A DNA stretch of 64,000 nt. Origin: Pyrinomonadaceae bacterium. GTDB lineage: Bacteria; Acidobacteriota; Blastocatellia; Pyrinomonadales; Pyrinomonadaceae. The position numbers and the translations under genes were made by a program. The stretch's first letter is position 1, and each line of letters begins with the position of its first letter. Where the stretch lies: positions 1-64,000 of the forward strand of contig JAJTWY010000012.1 in the NCBI GenBank assembly GCA_021463165.1, given 5' to 3'. Positions 9,301 to 18,367 of this stretch are shown piece by piece. Below the pieces are notes generated by a model. That model was not told the DNA's origin. It did not search any database and saw only the letters and a program-made list of their open reading frames with translations.

Positions 9301-9555
9301 CTGAACCTTTTTGATCAGGATACGGTGATCACTCGCAACGAGACGTTGGCAACGACTGGTCTTACGGCGGCGAATCTTGGCATGCCTTCCGGCCTGACTG
9401 GCCTCCAGCAGGAAGCTCTTTATCAGCGTCAGGCATTCGCCAGTGCTGCTAATGCGTACATTCAGGCGAATAACCTTCGCAGCCCGACGTATGGCATGGA
9501 CACCGGTTTCCAGGGCCCACGTAGTGTTCGCTTTGGTTTCAGGCTTCAGTTCTAG
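6349..9555 (+). CDS. Oar-like TonB-dependent outer-membrane receptor
   Basis: The 1068-residue product starts with a signal peptide (residues 1-24, ending MAQ). Next is a carboxypeptidase-regulatory-like domain (~27-110: TGTIEGTVTDPNGAVVPGVE), then a plug (~130-240: IDGASGSENTFVIDGQE, FVQEVQVKSSGFEAEFGGAT), then a long beta-barrel rich in aromatic and Gly residues. It ends in SVRFGFRLQF, a typical barrel-closing strand with terminal Phe. This is the Oar/CirA-like group expanded in Acidobacteria, thought to import oligosaccharides or peptides or to export adhesins. No substrate can be assigned. No TonB box is obvious to me. A strong terminator follows. Confidence 0.9.
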   Translation: MNYIIRSTVSMFALILCFSIAAMAQELTGTIEGTVTDPNGAVVPGVELTITSRATAGFRRTATTDQNGFYRVQQVPPGNYTVATTAASGFGSATNNNVLVVLGRSTPVNFTLAAGGQSVTVDVAADALAIDTTGTKIQTNITQKTAELLPKGTNFTSLLQIAPAVRVEPRGGGFQIDGASGSENTFVIDGQEVSNFRTGTLNTNNNVPFQFVQEVQVKSSGFEAEFGGATGGVINVVTRGGGNEFRGEGGIEFSTARLNGNPRPFLNLTTFRSAGATTNTVLPEYIPVDKDSGTNFYPFFSLGGPIMKDKLWFFASYAPQFINFQRTVNLYGTGVADRDPATRQFVSSNRYQYEQKNEYAFGRLDWQAHSRLRFNASYLWNPIDVLGNPPGTSPFGTIPALTWPGRGVVTGPDLANFQGGRQSSNNTTGSFTWNPTDHLIVTGRAGYSFLNEKLGNYGIPSVAGGAITRYLTNACDTGVTAPAGFQACGTQNFGAITQTVFDVSRRRTYDLDASYLVSDFGGRHQFKGGMQWNGISNSILSTREDVIVMQFGPSRSIAAATGHSDVPTSAGIIGIGWMQRFGAQGSAGSDNLAFYIQDSWQPVSRLTLNLGFRTEREQSPSFNDLGDGITFDFADKIAPRLGFALDLFGNGKTKIFGSFGRFFDRFKYELPRGSFGGNFYRNDYFEIFPSQTSQTLFTRSTVIGSRPDPIGGTCPIAPGAGYLTRCQLDFRIPSNLPGQPEFGEVDPDLEAFRQSEYTVGLEHAIGNDYLLRGRYTRKTVDVAVEDIGIPVPGGEAYVIGNPGRGLAKEIADAAGFLALEAVRDYDAVEVGLEKRFSKRYFFSANYVWSRLEGNYAGLASSDENGRTSPNVNRNFDLPFIGFSGQGKPDNGVLPTDRPHAFKIYGAYEIPFSKTNTMELTAFQLVESGTPLTTRYTVFGVGGQILNGRGDMGRTPWFSQTDFGLRHKYRFGADNRFTLVGMVDILNLFDQDTVITRNETLATTGLTAANLGMPSGLTGLQQEALYQRQAFASAANAYIQANNLRSPTYGMDTGFQGPRSVRFGFRLQF

Positions 9556-9584
9556 TAACTGAGAATCTAGTCGAAAGACATTTA

Positions 9585-9618
9585 GAGGCTGTTCTCGATG
9601 AGAGCAGCCTCATTTTTT
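9585..9618 (+). terminator. Rho-independent terminator of the receptor gene
   Basis: Arms 9585-9596 and 9600-9611 pair over 12 bp with one G-U, around a 3-nt loop, and run into six T residues (9613-9618). Confidence 0.85.
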
Positions 9619-9729
9619 GACATCAAGTTGTTGCGTTTGGGCAGCCCTTGTCGGGAGTTGAGAATCGCAGGTTGCGGCCACCCGGCGGCAGGTGGTCGAG
9701 CTCTTGGATTCCCGACGCAGCAGAGATAT

Positions 9730-10383
9730 TCAAACCTCGTGGAGCAAGTGTCCAAGCTTTTCTTTTTTTGTTCTTAGATAATGTGCCGCCGGTTCCTCGG
9801 CCTCGACCTCGATCGGCACTCGTGCGACAACCTTCAATCCTGCTCGCTCTAGGGCGGCGAGCTTGTCAGGGTTGTTCGACATGACCTTTACCTTGCAAAG
9901 GCCCAGGTCGAAAAGTATCTCGGCACACTGCTGATAGTCGCGGGCATCAACGGCGAAACCAAGTTCTTCGTTGGCTTCGACGGTGTCAGCCCCTTCGTCC
10001 TGGAGGGCATATGCGCGAATTTTGTTGATGATGCCAATGCCCCGGCCTTCCTGCTGCTGATAAACTATAGCGCCGCGGCCCTCGGCCTCGATCATCTCCA
10101 TAGCCTGACGAAGCTGCGGTCCGCAATCGCACTTTACCGAGCGGAAAACATCACCGGTAAGGCATTGGGAATGGATGCGCACCAGCGTTGGCGTGTCGCC
10201 CTTGAGCTCGCCCTTGTAAATGACAACAAATTCTTCATCGCTTGTGAGCGACCGGTAACCGGCTATCCTAAACTCGCCGATCTCAGTAGGAAGCTTGGCG
10301 CTGGCCACGCGCTCAACAGTGATCGCACGCGTGCTCCACGGACAATCCGTGAGTTCCTTCGGTGCATTAGAATTCTCCAACAT
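9730..10383 (-). CDS. ribA: GTP cyclohydrolase II
   Basis: This 217-residue enzyme opens GTP to 2,5-diamino-6-ribosylamino-4(3H)-pyrimidinone 5'-phosphate, the first committed step of riboflavin synthesis. The zinc ligands are visible as C74, C85 and C87 ([17 protein letters not shown]). The catalytic and GTP-binding segments follow ([28 protein letters not shown]). It is a stand-alone RibA without a fused DHBP synthase domain. The rest of the riboflavin pathway is not in this window, and the gene appears monocistronic. Confidence 0.93.
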   Translation of the reverse strand: MLENSNAPKELTDCPWSTRAITVERVASAKLPTEIGEFRIAGYRSLTSDEEFVVIYKGELKGDTPTLVRIHSQCLTGDVFRSVKCDCGPQLRQAMEMIEAEGRGAIVYQQQEGRGIGIINKIRAYALQDEGADTVEANEELGFAVDARDYQQCAEILFDLGLCKVKVMSNNPDKLAALERAGLKVVARVPIEVEAEEPAAHYLRTKKEKLGHLLHEV

Positions 10384-10513
10384 CTGAACTCCTATAGTTC
10401 AAAATTATACTCTCAATCGCAGCAAAGCAATACAGCGAGGGCCGTCTGGGGAAGCGGATCGGTCATATTTTAGACGACGGCGAAGCCACGCAAGCCGGCC
10501 TTTACTGCCATGC

Positions 10514-12376
10514 CTATCCCGCGAAACCCGGTTCACTTCGATGGCCCGCGTCGGACGGGTCGGTCGAGACATGCAGCTTTTCATCGGAATATTGCAGTTG
10601 AAACAGGCGCCAGTATAGACCTCTCATCGCCAACAGCTCGTTGTGAGTGCCGATCTCACGAAGCTCGCCGTGGTGAAGGACGATTATGCGCTCGCAGCGC
10701 TGGATCGTGGACAAACGATGCGCGACGACGAGCGATGTCCGGCCGGCCATCACACGATCAACGGCCTGTTGTATCAGCTGCTCGGTCTCTGTGTCGATCG
10801 AACTGGTCGCCTCATCAAGGATCAGGATCTTCGGGTCGAAAGCCAGTGCTCGAGCAAAGGAAACGAGCTGCTTCTGCCCGACCGACAGCCCGGCTCCGCG
10901 TTCTTTTATGATCGAGTCGTAGCCCTTCTCAAGACGTTGAATGAACCCGTCGGCATGGACCTCGGCCGCTGCCCATTCGATCCGCTCGCGGCCTATCTCA
11001 TTGTTGCCGAGCCGAATATTGTTGCCGATCGTTCCGCTGAACAGAAATACATCTTGAAGCACCACCGCGAAATTCGAACGCAGGTCGTGCAGGTCCCAAT
11101 CACGCACGTCAACACCGTCGAGCAGGATGCGGCCTCGCTGAACGTCGTAAAAACGCATGATCAGGTTAGTGATCGTTGTTTTGCCCGAACCGGTATGCCC
11201 GACCAGAGCAATACTCTCGCCCGGATTCACCTTGAATGAAACGTCTTTGAGCACCCAGTCCTCACCCTTATATGCGAACCAAACATTCTCAAATTCGATC
11301 TCACCCTTGGCCTTGCCCGTTCTCCGGGGTTCGGTTGGCGAGGTGATCTCGATCTTGCGATCGAGAAGGATGAAGATCCGATGCGATGCGACAATGGCCG
11401 CCTGAAGGACATTGAACTTGTCCGACAGGTCGCGGATCGGCTGAAACAACTGGAGCGAGTATTGGATGAACGCCGCCAGCACACCGACCGTCAAGCCCGC
11501 ACCGGCGGTGGAAGATCCGCTGAGAACTTGAAACCCGAAGGCGACGATCACGATGGCAATCCCGACCGAACCGATAAAATCGACCAGCGGATAGAAGACC
11601 GCGTAGTAATAGATGGTATCGATATTCGCTTTTCGGTAGTCGTCATTTATCTCGCGAAACCGCCGCTTTGCCTTTTCCTCAGCATTAAAGAGCTGAACCG
11701 TCTGGGCTCCTGAGATGTATTCCTGCAGAAATGCATTGAGCTTTGCACTTCGCGTCCTGACCCGATCGAATCCCGTTCTCGCATGTTTACGAAACCAGTT
11801 CGTCGCGGTAAACAGCAAGGGAACTGTCACGAGCGACACCAGCGCCAGCTTCCAGTCGAGCCAGAACATGATGCCGATGATCGCAAATATGATCACCAGG
11901 TCCCCCAGAACATCGATCACTCCGGAGGTGAACAGCTCGTTCAGTGCGTCCACGTCACTTGTGAGCCGTGTCATCGTTCGACCGACGGGATATTGGTCGA
12001 AATACGCTATTTCCTGATTCTGCAGCTTCGTAAAAAGCTCGGTCCGCAGGTCGAACATGACCTTTTGACCGACGTGGTTCAGCAGGACCTCCTGGGCGTA
12101 GGAAAAGATGAACCTGAACAGAAAGACACCGAAAAAGGCCACGGCAAACAGCCATAACCCCTCGGTTCGTTTCGGGGTGATAAAATCGTCGACCGCCATC
12201 TTTGTAAAATATGGCTGCGTCGCGATGAGCATATTGGTAAGAAGTGTCAGTGACAGTGCAACCGCCGCGAGCGGCCAGTATGGCCGAAGATATCGCAGCA
12301 ATCGGCGGGCGACACGAAAGTCATAGGTCTTCCCGATGGCGTCTTCTTCGTGATATTTACGAACTTCTTCGGACAA
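10514..12376 (-). CDS. ABC exporter, fused permease and ATPase
   Basis: This 620-residue half-transporter has six membrane helices (residues ~35-335) and a C-terminal nucleotide-binding domain. The ATPase has Walker [10 protein letters not shown] (393-401), signature LSVGQ (497-501) and Walker B ILILDE (517-522) followed by ATSSID and a switch-region His (VVAHRLST). The layout is that of MsbA/YheI-type exporters, which work as dimers in the inner membrane on lipids, drugs or peptides. No partner half-transporter is adjacent. It is divergent from the SpoIIM-like gene. Confidence 0.9.
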   Translation of the reverse strand: MSEEVRKYHEEDAIGKTYDFRVARRLLRYLRPYWPLAAVALSLTLLTNMLIATQPYFTKMAVDDFITPKRTEGLWLFAVAFFGVFLFRFIFSYAQEVLLNHVGQKVMFDLRTELFTKLQNQEIAYFDQYPVGRTMTRLTSDVDALNELFTSGVIDVLGDLVIIFAIIGIMFWLDWKLALVSLVTVPLLFTATNWFRKHARTGFDRVRTRSAKLNAFLQEYISGAQTVQLFNAEEKAKRRFREINDDYRKANIDTIYYYAVFYPLVDFIGSVGIAIVIVAFGFQVLSGSSTAGAGLTVGVLAAFIQYSLQLFQPIRDLSDKFNVLQAAIVASHRIFILLDRKIEITSPTEPRRTGKAKGEIEFENVWFAYKGEDWVLKDVSFKVNPGESIALVGHTGSGKTTITNLIMRFYDVQRGRILLDGVDVRDWDLHDLRSNFAVVLQDVFLFSGTIGNNIRLGNNEIGRERIEWAAAEVHADGFIQRLEKGYDSIIKERGAGLSVGQKQLVSFARALAFDPKILILDEATSSIDTETEQLIQQAVDRVMAGRTSLVVAHRLSTIQRCERIIVLHHGELREIGTHNELLAMRGLYWRLFQLQYSDEKLHVSTDPSDAGHRSEPGFAG

Positions 12377-12589
12377 CGTAGATAAACAGCGGGTCTAATT
12401 GAGAGACTCTCACATCAAAGCCCGAAAATCGGCCTGAACAAAATAACGGTCATGGGTCGGCCCGCCTGCCGGAAGCAACCGGATCCTTGTTACGATCCCT
12501 CACTGATCGCCATAACGGAAATCTTATCATATAAATCCGATGGAAAATCTTGCCAACTGAGAGTTGCATCAATACACTCGGATGATGAA

Positions 12590-13567
12590 GTGAACCGTTT
12601 TCTTGAACAGCACAAGGGCAACTGGAAGAGGCTGGAAGATCTGCTCGGCATGCTTCGCGGCACGGGCCTTCGAGGGCTAACGAATCTCGAGGTTCGCGAA
12701 TTTGGCGAACTCTATCGACGGGCCGCCTCAGATCTCGCCATCGCCAGAGCTGAAACACGAGATCCAAAGCTGATCAATTATCTGAACAGCCTCGTTATCC
12801 GAGCGCACGGGCGGATCTATCGTGCAGAGGGCGAGGGATCGGATCTCATCCGGCGCTTTTTTGCGACTGACCTCCCGCAGACCTTCCGAAAGAATTGGCG
12901 TTACATTGCTGTCGCCTTTGCGGTTTACGCCGGTTTTGCGGTATTCGGTTTTATTTCGACGTGGGTGGATCTGGATTTCACTCATTTTGTGATGTTGTCC
13001 GGTGTCACCGGCGAGATCAGCGCCAACAATCATTGGTGGAAAAGCCTCAACGAGGCGAGCCAGATCGGGGCGACCCAGATCCTTTCGAATAATATCCTGG
13101 TGACGTTTCGCGTTTTCGCGATGGGCGCGTTCTTCGGCATCGGGTCGTTTTACGACCTTGCATTCGAAGGCGCTCGTCTCGGCAGTGTCTTTGCGGCGTG
13201 TTATAAGCTGAACCCGCCCTTCGGGAATGAGTTGGCGGCCTTCGTTGTGGGACACGGAGTTGTCGAACTTTCAACGATCTTTTTTTGCGGCGGCGCGGGA
13301 ATGATGATCGGCTACGCGATGATCGATCCCGGCGACCTTACTCGGGCACAAGCCCTCAAAAAGAAAGGCCTCGAAGCCGCGCGTATCGTCATCGGTTGCG
13401 CCTGTTTTCTTGTTGTTGCGGGAATCATCGAAGGGTTTTTATCGCCGTCCGATCTGCCGGCTTTCATCAAAGTTGCGACGGGTGTCGGCACCGGACTTGC
13501 GATGTATTCATATCTGCTGCTCGTGGGCAGTTCCGGTGTCCGGCCGCAACCCGCGGTCAGATCTTGA
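12590..13567 (+). CDS. SpoIIM-like integral membrane protein
   Basis: The C-terminal ~200 residues hold five or six hydrophobic helices and match the stage II sporulation protein M/DUF95 family. The N-terminal ~90 residues are a soluble helical part (FLEQHKGNWKRLEDLL, FGELYRRAASDLAIARAE) usual in Gram-negative members. The frame is open from an ATG at 12452, but that extra stretch is Cys-rich and unlike the family. A -10-like TATAAA lies near 12529, so I prefer the GTG at 12590, just before NRFLEQHK. Members are often encoded beside DUF58 and RDD genes; a DUF58 protein lies about 3 kb downstream. Function is unknown and does not imply sporulation. It overlaps the convergent racemase gene by 11 nt. 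Confidence 0.75.
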   Translation: MNRFLEQHKGNWKRLEDLLGMLRGTGLRGLTNLEVREFGELYRRAASDLAIARAETRDPKLINYLNSLVIRAHGRIYRAEGEGSDLIRRFFATDLPQTFRKNWRYIAVAFAVYAGFAVFGFISTWVDLDFTHFVMLSGVTGEISANNHWWKSLNEASQIGATQILSNNILVTFRVFAMGAFFGIGSFYDLAFEGARLGSVFAACYKLNPPFGNELAAFVVGHGVVELSTIFFCGGAGMMIGYAMIDPGDLTRAQALKKKGLEAARIVIGCACFLVVAGIIEGFLSPSDLPAFIKVATGVGTGLAMYSYLLLVGSSGVRPQPAVRS

Positions 13568-14300
13568 TGGAATTTGCTTCTTGGATAGTGACGCCAAACG
13601 CCAGCCTCGCGGCCCGCGTCATTGCCTCGGTATTCCCGGTCGTGAGGAAGACGTCCGGTCCGCCTCGAGGCAGTTTCCATCTCGCAACCTTATCAACGAT
13701 CGATCTCGCGGGATCGACAAACTTTGTAGAATCGGAAACCAGCGTCGTAAGCAACCCAGTGATGGCCGGGTAATGGGTACAGGCCAGCAGAATATGCGAT
13801 GAATTGCGTATCGGGCCGAGAATTCGCTTGGCCTCACGCTTCAGGATCTCCGAACCAGTGTCACCGCTCTCGATCAGGCCGGACAGTGGCTGGGCTATTC
13901 TTTGCTCGATGTCGATCCCCTTTTTGCAAAAGCCCTTGCGGTAAACACCCGACAGGATCGTACGACGGCCGCCGATCACAGCAAGCCGGCCAGGTCGCAG
14001 CTTCGCGGTAAAATCGACCGCGTTATCGATCATCCCTTCGATCGGGATGCCGTGGTCGGCGAGGAACGGGATCGCCGTGCTTGCCGCGTTACACCCGATG
14101 ACAAGATGCGTTACGCCGCGATCCTTCATAAATTCGACCGCCTTGTCGAGACGCTCGGTCAGCTCGCGTCGCGTCATCTTGCCGTAGGGCGTGGCTCCGG
14201 TGTCTGACAGATAGACGACCGGGGTGTCGCCGAGCCGAGCTTTGATCAGTTTATATATACTGATGCCGCCGATCCCCCAATCGATGATGCCAAGTGCCAT
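13557..14300 (-). CDS. murI: Aspartate/glutamate racemase family protein, probable glutamate racemase
   Basis: The product is 247 residues. Both catalytic cysteines are present: C70 in GCNAAS and C174 in CTHYP, with H176. The N-terminus IDWGIGGISI matches the family's substrate-binding D-x-G-x-GG start, and DTGATPYG matches the usual DTxxFPYG. Glutamate racemase makes D-glutamate for peptidoglycan in the cytoplasm. The ACNTAT box is changed to GCNAAS and the protein is slightly short, so another D-amino-acid racemase is possible. It is followed downstream, after an 11-nt overlap, by the convergent SpoIIM-like gene. Confidence 0.75.
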   Translation of the reverse strand: MALGIIDWGIGGISIYKLIKARLGDTPVVYLSDTGATPYGKMTRRELTERLDKAVEFMKDRGVTHLVIGCNAASTAIPFLADHGIPIEGMIDNAVDFTAKLRPGRLAVIGGRRTILSGVYRKGFCKKGIDIEQRIAQPLSGLIESGDTGSEILKREAKRILGPIRNSSHILLACTHYPAITGLLTTLVSDSTKFVDPARSIVDKVARWKLPRGGPDVFLTTGNTEAMTRAARLAFGVTIQEANSIKI

Positions 14301-14311
14301 AGTGAAATTTA

Positions 14312-15619
14312 TCAGGGATACGTCAGCCTTGCCTCGACCCCGTGTTCTACCGGGCCGCTATCAAAAGCGACGATCCGCGAATGATAAGCCATATTAAGGA
14401 TCTCCATTTTCTGCCCCGGGAATCGGCTTTCGAGGTACCATTTCATCTCATGCTCAGAACGGATCGGGTTGTATTCGACCATCTTCTTCCAGTCAGGATG
14501 CGAGACGAGCCGATTCAGGGCCGCATGGAACGCCCGATTGCCGCGCTGATGAGCCATCGTCCTGACCTTGTCCGAGAGCAGCTTCGGATATTCGCTGAAC
14601 TTAGGCGGAACCGTGACCATATCAACGATCAGCAGCTTTCCGCCCGGCCGCGTCACACGTTTGATCTCCGCCAGCAGCGGGTCCCAATCGAGATAGCGAA
14701 AGGACATCAGCGATGTAACGACATCGAAGGAATCGTCGGGGAACGGCAGCACAGGCCCTTTGATGACTTCAAATCTCAAACCAGAGATCTCGGAGTTCTT
14801 TATACGTGCTCTTTCAATGATCGCAGTCGATTCATCAACACCGACGCCGGAATTCAACCGCCCGGCCAGCGCATTCAGCAACGCTCCATTGCCGCACCCG
14901 ATGTCAAGCAAGTCAAGTTTGCCTTCCGGCAGATGGTCATTTATCCATTTCCATTCGTCGCGGCGGACGCGGATATCGACAAAGGCCGCGTCATAGAGGT
15001 CTGCAACGTGGTTGTACGACGGATCGCCATCCGGCGGGCGCGGCTCGAAGCGCTTCATCTCCTCGGCCGGCATAAAACCGAGCCTCTTCTTCAATGCCGC
15101 CAGATAGCCGTGTGATTTGCGACCCTTGCACCCGATCGTGTACAGCGGGCCTTCCGGGCTGTCACCGGCCGCCACGTATCTCTCCTTGTTTCGCGAGAAG
15201 GTCGTGTACCAGAAAAAGCCGTTTGCCGGAACATTGAATGTCCTTGCAAAAAATGGAGCGAACCAGCGAGCTGAGCGGCAGCAGTAGAACGAGGCCGAGC
15301 CATCCTCATCAAACGGAATATCCATCCGCTCCCATTCGTACGGCGAGAACTGCTCCGGAAAGGCAACAGTCCCGTACATTGGCCCGTACATCCCGGAATG
15401 TCCGACGAAGATAAACTCCTTTATCCTGTTTCCCGCATCCCGGACCTCGGCTATCGCCTGCAGAACATCGCGCTTCGATTCGACAGCACGCGTAATCACC
15501 AAACCGTCAAAGCCCGCACGCTTTTCAGCAGCCAAGGTTTCCGCGACGGTCGGGAACTGATGTCCTCCGAGCCGGTACTTGGTGGTGTAAATGATCAGGA
15601 TAACCCGCTTGTTCGACAT
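14312..15619 (-). CDS. Two-domain protein: putative caspase/CHAT-like N-terminus and SAM methyltransferase
   Basis: Residues ~205-400 are a class I methyltransferase: SAM-binding loop LLDIGCGNGALL (237-248), acidic residue in VGVDES, and FDVVTSLMSFRYL with the late motif VTRPGGKLLIVD. Residues 1-200 are a separate domain that I do not recognise as a methyltransferase part. It has a hydrophobic strand ending in a His (KEFIFVGHSGMYGP, H74) and a second strand ending in paired Cys (SASFYCCRSARW, C113/C114). That order recalls clan CD cysteine proteases such as CHAT domains. The methyl acceptor is unknown. The gene starts 12 nt upstream of the racemase gene on the same strand. Confidence 0.7.
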   Translation of the reverse strand: MSNKRVILIIYTTKYRLGGHQFPTVAETLAAEKRAGFDGLVITRAVESKRDVLQAIAEVRDAGNRIKEFIFVGHSGMYGPMYGTVAFPEQFSPYEWERMDIPFDEDGSASFYCCRSARWFAPFFARTFNVPANGFFWYTTFSRNKERYVAAGDSPEGPLYTIGCKGRKSHGYLAALKKRLGFMPAEEMKRFEPRPPDGDPSYNHVADLYDAAFVDIRVRRDEWKWINDHLPEGKLDLLDIGCGNGALLNALAGRLNSGVGVDESTAIIERARIKNSEISGLRFEVIKGPVLPFPDDSFDVVTSLMSFRYLDWDPLLAEIKRVTRPGGKLLIVDMVTVPPKFSEYPKLLSDKVRTMAHQRGNRAFHAALNRLVSHPDWKKMVEYNPIRSEHEMKWYLESRFPGQKMEILNMAYHSRIVAFDSGPVEHGVEARLTYP

Positions 15620-15704
15620 ATTCGGTCGAGGCAGTTTACATACTACTGAAACCGTTCAGTGAGTCAAGAAGAAGCCGCGATATTGTATGGATCCTCGCCC
15701 GAGG

Positions 15705-17027
15705 CTACAAAAGCCCTCGCTGCTTTACCCGCAGGTAGGCTTCCAGCAGCCTCGGTGTCAGGCTCTCGGCGGTGACATCGAGGGCCATCCCGCCGAGCGA
15801 TTCGACGAGTTTCAGCGCCGATTCACGCTGGTGGATTATTTCCTCGGCGGCGGATTGCATAAACACATCTCTAATGTCGCCCGGAACCTCGCTGACCGTC
15901 GAATTCAGATCGCGGTCACCTATCGTCACGACAAGCGGCAGGTGTCGGGGGCGGAGCAGTTTGAGTGAATTTATCAGATCCTTCGAGCTGTCCTTGTCGA
16001 TCAGGTCGGTGAGGATAACGACGAACGAACGCTTTTTCGTATTCGAGGCGATGAACTGGAAGGCCCTCGCATATGAGGGCTCGATCAGCTCGGGCTCGAC
16101 GTCGTGGAGAGCCTCTAGTACGGCGTCGATGTGTTCGAGGCCGCGGCGCGGAGCTATGACGCGGCGGATGCGCCGACCGAAGACGACCAGCCCACAATTG
16201 TCGCCCGCTCGAGCCGAGGCCGACATCAATGCAAGGGTCGCGTGAAGCGCCGTGTCGAACTTTGTCTCGTCACCGATGCGCCCGGTCATCAACCGTCCCG
16301 CGTCAAGTGCGATCATCACCGTCTGATCGCGTTCGATCTGGTACTGCCGCGTCGTCAGTTTCGAACGCCTCGCAGTCGCCGTCCACGAAATGTGCCTGAG
16401 CTCATCACCGCGAACGTAATCACGCATCGATTCAAACTCTCGCCCTTCGCCGCGTCTCACGGCCCGCCGCTGGATCGCAAGGAATGATCTGGCTCCGAGG
16501 GCTTTTAGCTCCATCTCGCGGGCCCGGCGCATATTCGGGTAAACCTTGACGGAGAGCGGCTCGCCGATCTCGGCCTGGCTCCAAACGAGGCCAAACCTTG
16601 AAAGTACCCGAATGGCCGTGCGGCCAAACTCGTAACGGCCACGTTTCCGGGGCTTGAGGTGATAGTAGAACTCCGCATTCGAATGCGGCATCATCTCGAA
16701 TTCGGCCTCGCGCGATTCTTCGGGGATTAGTTCCGGCGGATACTCGTCCTTTACGCGAAGCCGAAGCTTTCGGTCCGTGCCGTTGTCCATCAGCAGGCTG
16801 ACCTTGGCGGGGTCGCCGATAGCAAAGCGGCGCTCGATCTCACGTCGAAGATCTATGCCGTCGATGTCGCTCCTGCTTACGAAATGATCGGTTACGGCGG
16901 CAAGGATCAGCAGCAGGTCGTAGGCGAATGCGACGTACACCAACATCGGGAGGCTCCACGACAGCGAAAGCGGAACAAGCGCCAGCGCAAACAGGATGTA
17001 GAATCGCCGGGAAAAAACAAATCGCAT
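15705..17027 (-). CDS. DUF58 membrane protein with vWA-like domain
   Basis: The product is 440 residues. Two N-terminal membrane helices (~8-50) are followed by a beta-rich segment and then the DUF58 hallmark, FESMRDYVRGDELRHISW. After it comes a vWA-like fold with MIALDAGRLM as an incomplete metal site. DUF58 proteins usually sit with MoxR AAA ATPases and vWA proteins and are linked to cell-envelope stress and assembly. No moxR is in this window. The cytoplasmic vWA part may bind partners. The gene is divergent from the small secreted protein at 17214. Confidence 0.85.
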   Translation of the reverse strand: MRFVFSRRFYILFALALVPLSLSWSLPMLVYVAFAYDLLLILAAVTDHFVSRSDIDGIDLRREIERRFAIGDPAKVSLLMDNGTDRKLRLRVKDEYPPELIPEESREAEFEMMPHSNAEFYYHLKPRKRGRYEFGRTAIRVLSRFGLVWSQAEIGEPLSVKVYPNMRRAREMELKALGARSFLAIQRRAVRRGEGREFESMRDYVRGDELRHISWTATARRSKLTTRQYQIERDQTVMIALDAGRLMTGRIGDETKFDTALHATLALMSASARAGDNCGLVVFGRRIRRVIAPRRGLEHIDAVLEALHDVEPELIEPSYARAFQFIASNTKKRSFVVILTDLIDKDSSKDLINSLKLLRPRHLPLVVTIGDRDLNSTVSEVPGDIRDVFMQSAAEEIIHQRESALKLVESLGGMALDVTAESLTPRLLEAYLRVKQRGLL

Positions 17028-17213
17028 CGGAACTCAAAGTATATCACTCGCGATTTCGTCCTCGCGTTCTTTTGCAGCTTTGCGGGAAACCGACATTTTG
17101 ATCCCGCAAACGCAAAGATCGCAAAGAATGGAAACAAATTTCCTATCCCGCGATACAACTAACGGCCCGCTTCGTGGTTCAAATACTTGGCACTAATAAA
17201 GGAGAAAGGAAAA

Positions 17214-17720
17214 GTGAAGTTTCTGAATGCTGTTTTTTTCGTTCTTGTTCTGATCTCTTTTGCACTTGCGCAGGATGATATTCCGGCGACCCCAACCGTC
17301 GAGGAGGTCTATCTTGCCAAAGACGATGGCGAAGGCCACGCCGGCGAACAGGTCACCGAATTCTCGACGACCGATATTCCTATCTATTGCGTCGTGCTGC
17401 TGGAGACGAATGGAAAAGCAGTAGTAAAGATGAACTTCGTCGCCGTTAAGGTCGCCGGGGTTCGGCCCGAGACCAAGGTCGTGACTGCGAGTTATACGAC
17501 AAAGCACGGGCAGAATCGCGTAAATTTCACCGGACGGCCCGAAGGCAAATGGGTCCCGGGCAAGTATCGCGTTGACCTCTTTGTTGACGGCAAGATGGCA
17601 AAAAATGTGGAGTTCGAGATAAAAGGCAGCGGAGCGGGAGCCGATGTACGGTCGGCCGCAAAATATTTGCAGCAGCCCGCCGAACCGCCGAAAGCCCAAC
17701 CGGTAAACAAACCTCAATAA
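17214..17720 (+). CDS. Small secreted protein, unknown function
   Basis: A GTG at 17214 is the likely start: GGAG (17201-17204) lies 9 nt upstream, and the peptide then begins with a clean signal sequence (KFLNAVFFVLVLISFALAQ). The longer reading from an ATG at 17187 puts the ribosome binding site inside the gene. The mature part is a single beta-rich domain of ~130 residues (FSTTDIPIYCVVLL, WVPGKYRVDLFVDGK) ending in a Pro/Ala/Gln-rich tail. The PGKYRVDLFVDGK segment resembles Ig-like surface domains. I cannot name the family. Confidence 0.7.
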   Translation: MKFLNAVFFVLVLISFALAQDDIPATPTVEEVYLAKDDGEGHAGEQVTEFSTTDIPIYCVVLLETNGKAVVKMNFVAVKVAGVRPETKVVTASYTTKHGQNRVNFTGRPEGKWVPGKYRVDLFVDGKMAKNVEFEIKGSGAGADVRSAAKYLQQPAEPPKAQPVNKPQ

Positions 17721-17722
17721 CG

Positions 17723-17754
17723 AAAGGCCTGCGACAGGAAATCGCAGGCCTTTT
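17723..17754. terminator. Terminator between convergent genes
   Basis: Arms 17723-17734 and 17742-17754 form a 12-bp stem with A residues on the left and T residues on the right. It can therefore end transcripts from both the secreted-protein gene and the RRM gene. Confidence 0.8.
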
Positions 17755-17784
17755 CAAGTTGTTCGGTAATATCGATCCTCGAAT

Positions 17785-18102
17785 TTACCAACGGCTCTCG
17801 CGACGGCCGCCGCCGCCGTATCCACCGCCGCCATAGTTACCGCGGCCGCGATCTTCACGGGGCTTGGCTTCGTTGACCTTGATGTTGCGGCCGGCAAATT
17901 CCTGGCCGTCGAGGTCCGCGATAGCTTTCTCGGCATCGGCTTGGTTCGTCATTTCGACAAAGCCAAAGCCACGCGAGCGGCCGGTTTCGCGATCTTCGAC
18001 GACGCTTGCCGATTCCACACTGCCGATACCGGCAAAAAGATCTTCGAGATCCTGGCTCGAAGTCTGGAACGAGAGATTACCTACATACAGTTTCATAGAC
18101 AT
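17785..18102 (-). CDS. RRM RNA-binding protein with Gly-rich tail
   Basis: This 105-residue protein has one RNA recognition motif: RNP2 as LYVGNL (residues 5-10) and RNP1 as RSRGFGFVEM. A Gly/Arg-rich tail follows (GNYGGGGYGGGGRRE). Such Rbp proteins in cyanobacteria and other phyla bind single-stranded RNA and often respond to cold. An internal ATG two codons later could also be used. The upstream region to 18367 (265 nt) has no gene and is long enough for a structured leader. Confidence 0.9.
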   Translation of the reverse strand: MSMKLYVGNLSFQTSSQDLEDLFAGIGSVESASVVEDRETGRSRGFGFVEMTNQADAEKAIADLDGQEFAGRNIKVNEAKPREDRGRGNYGGGGYGGGGRRESRW

Positions 18103-18367
18103 AAAAATATTGTTCCCGGAAAGACGGGACCTTCACAGAAGTATCGAATTGTCGGACGTATAACTCAGAAGAAACTGATCCGGCCTTCGCAAGTCTCGAG
18201 AGAACTACTTCAAACCAAAAAACCAACCAACCCTCGAACTTACCTTACGCCAGCGAACCTTTGTAGATCTGAGGACATCACCGTTGATGTCCGGAGAGCA
18301 GGATTAACTAGTCAATGATGCACGCTTTAGGCGCGGCGTGCAAATGGGAATACCGCCTTTTTACAAA

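Noticed and set aside
12452-12589. An upstream ATG start for the SpoIIM-like gene
   Set aside because: The extra 46 residues are unlike the family, and a promoter-like -10 lies within them. The GTG at 12590 fits better, though the longer form is not excluded.
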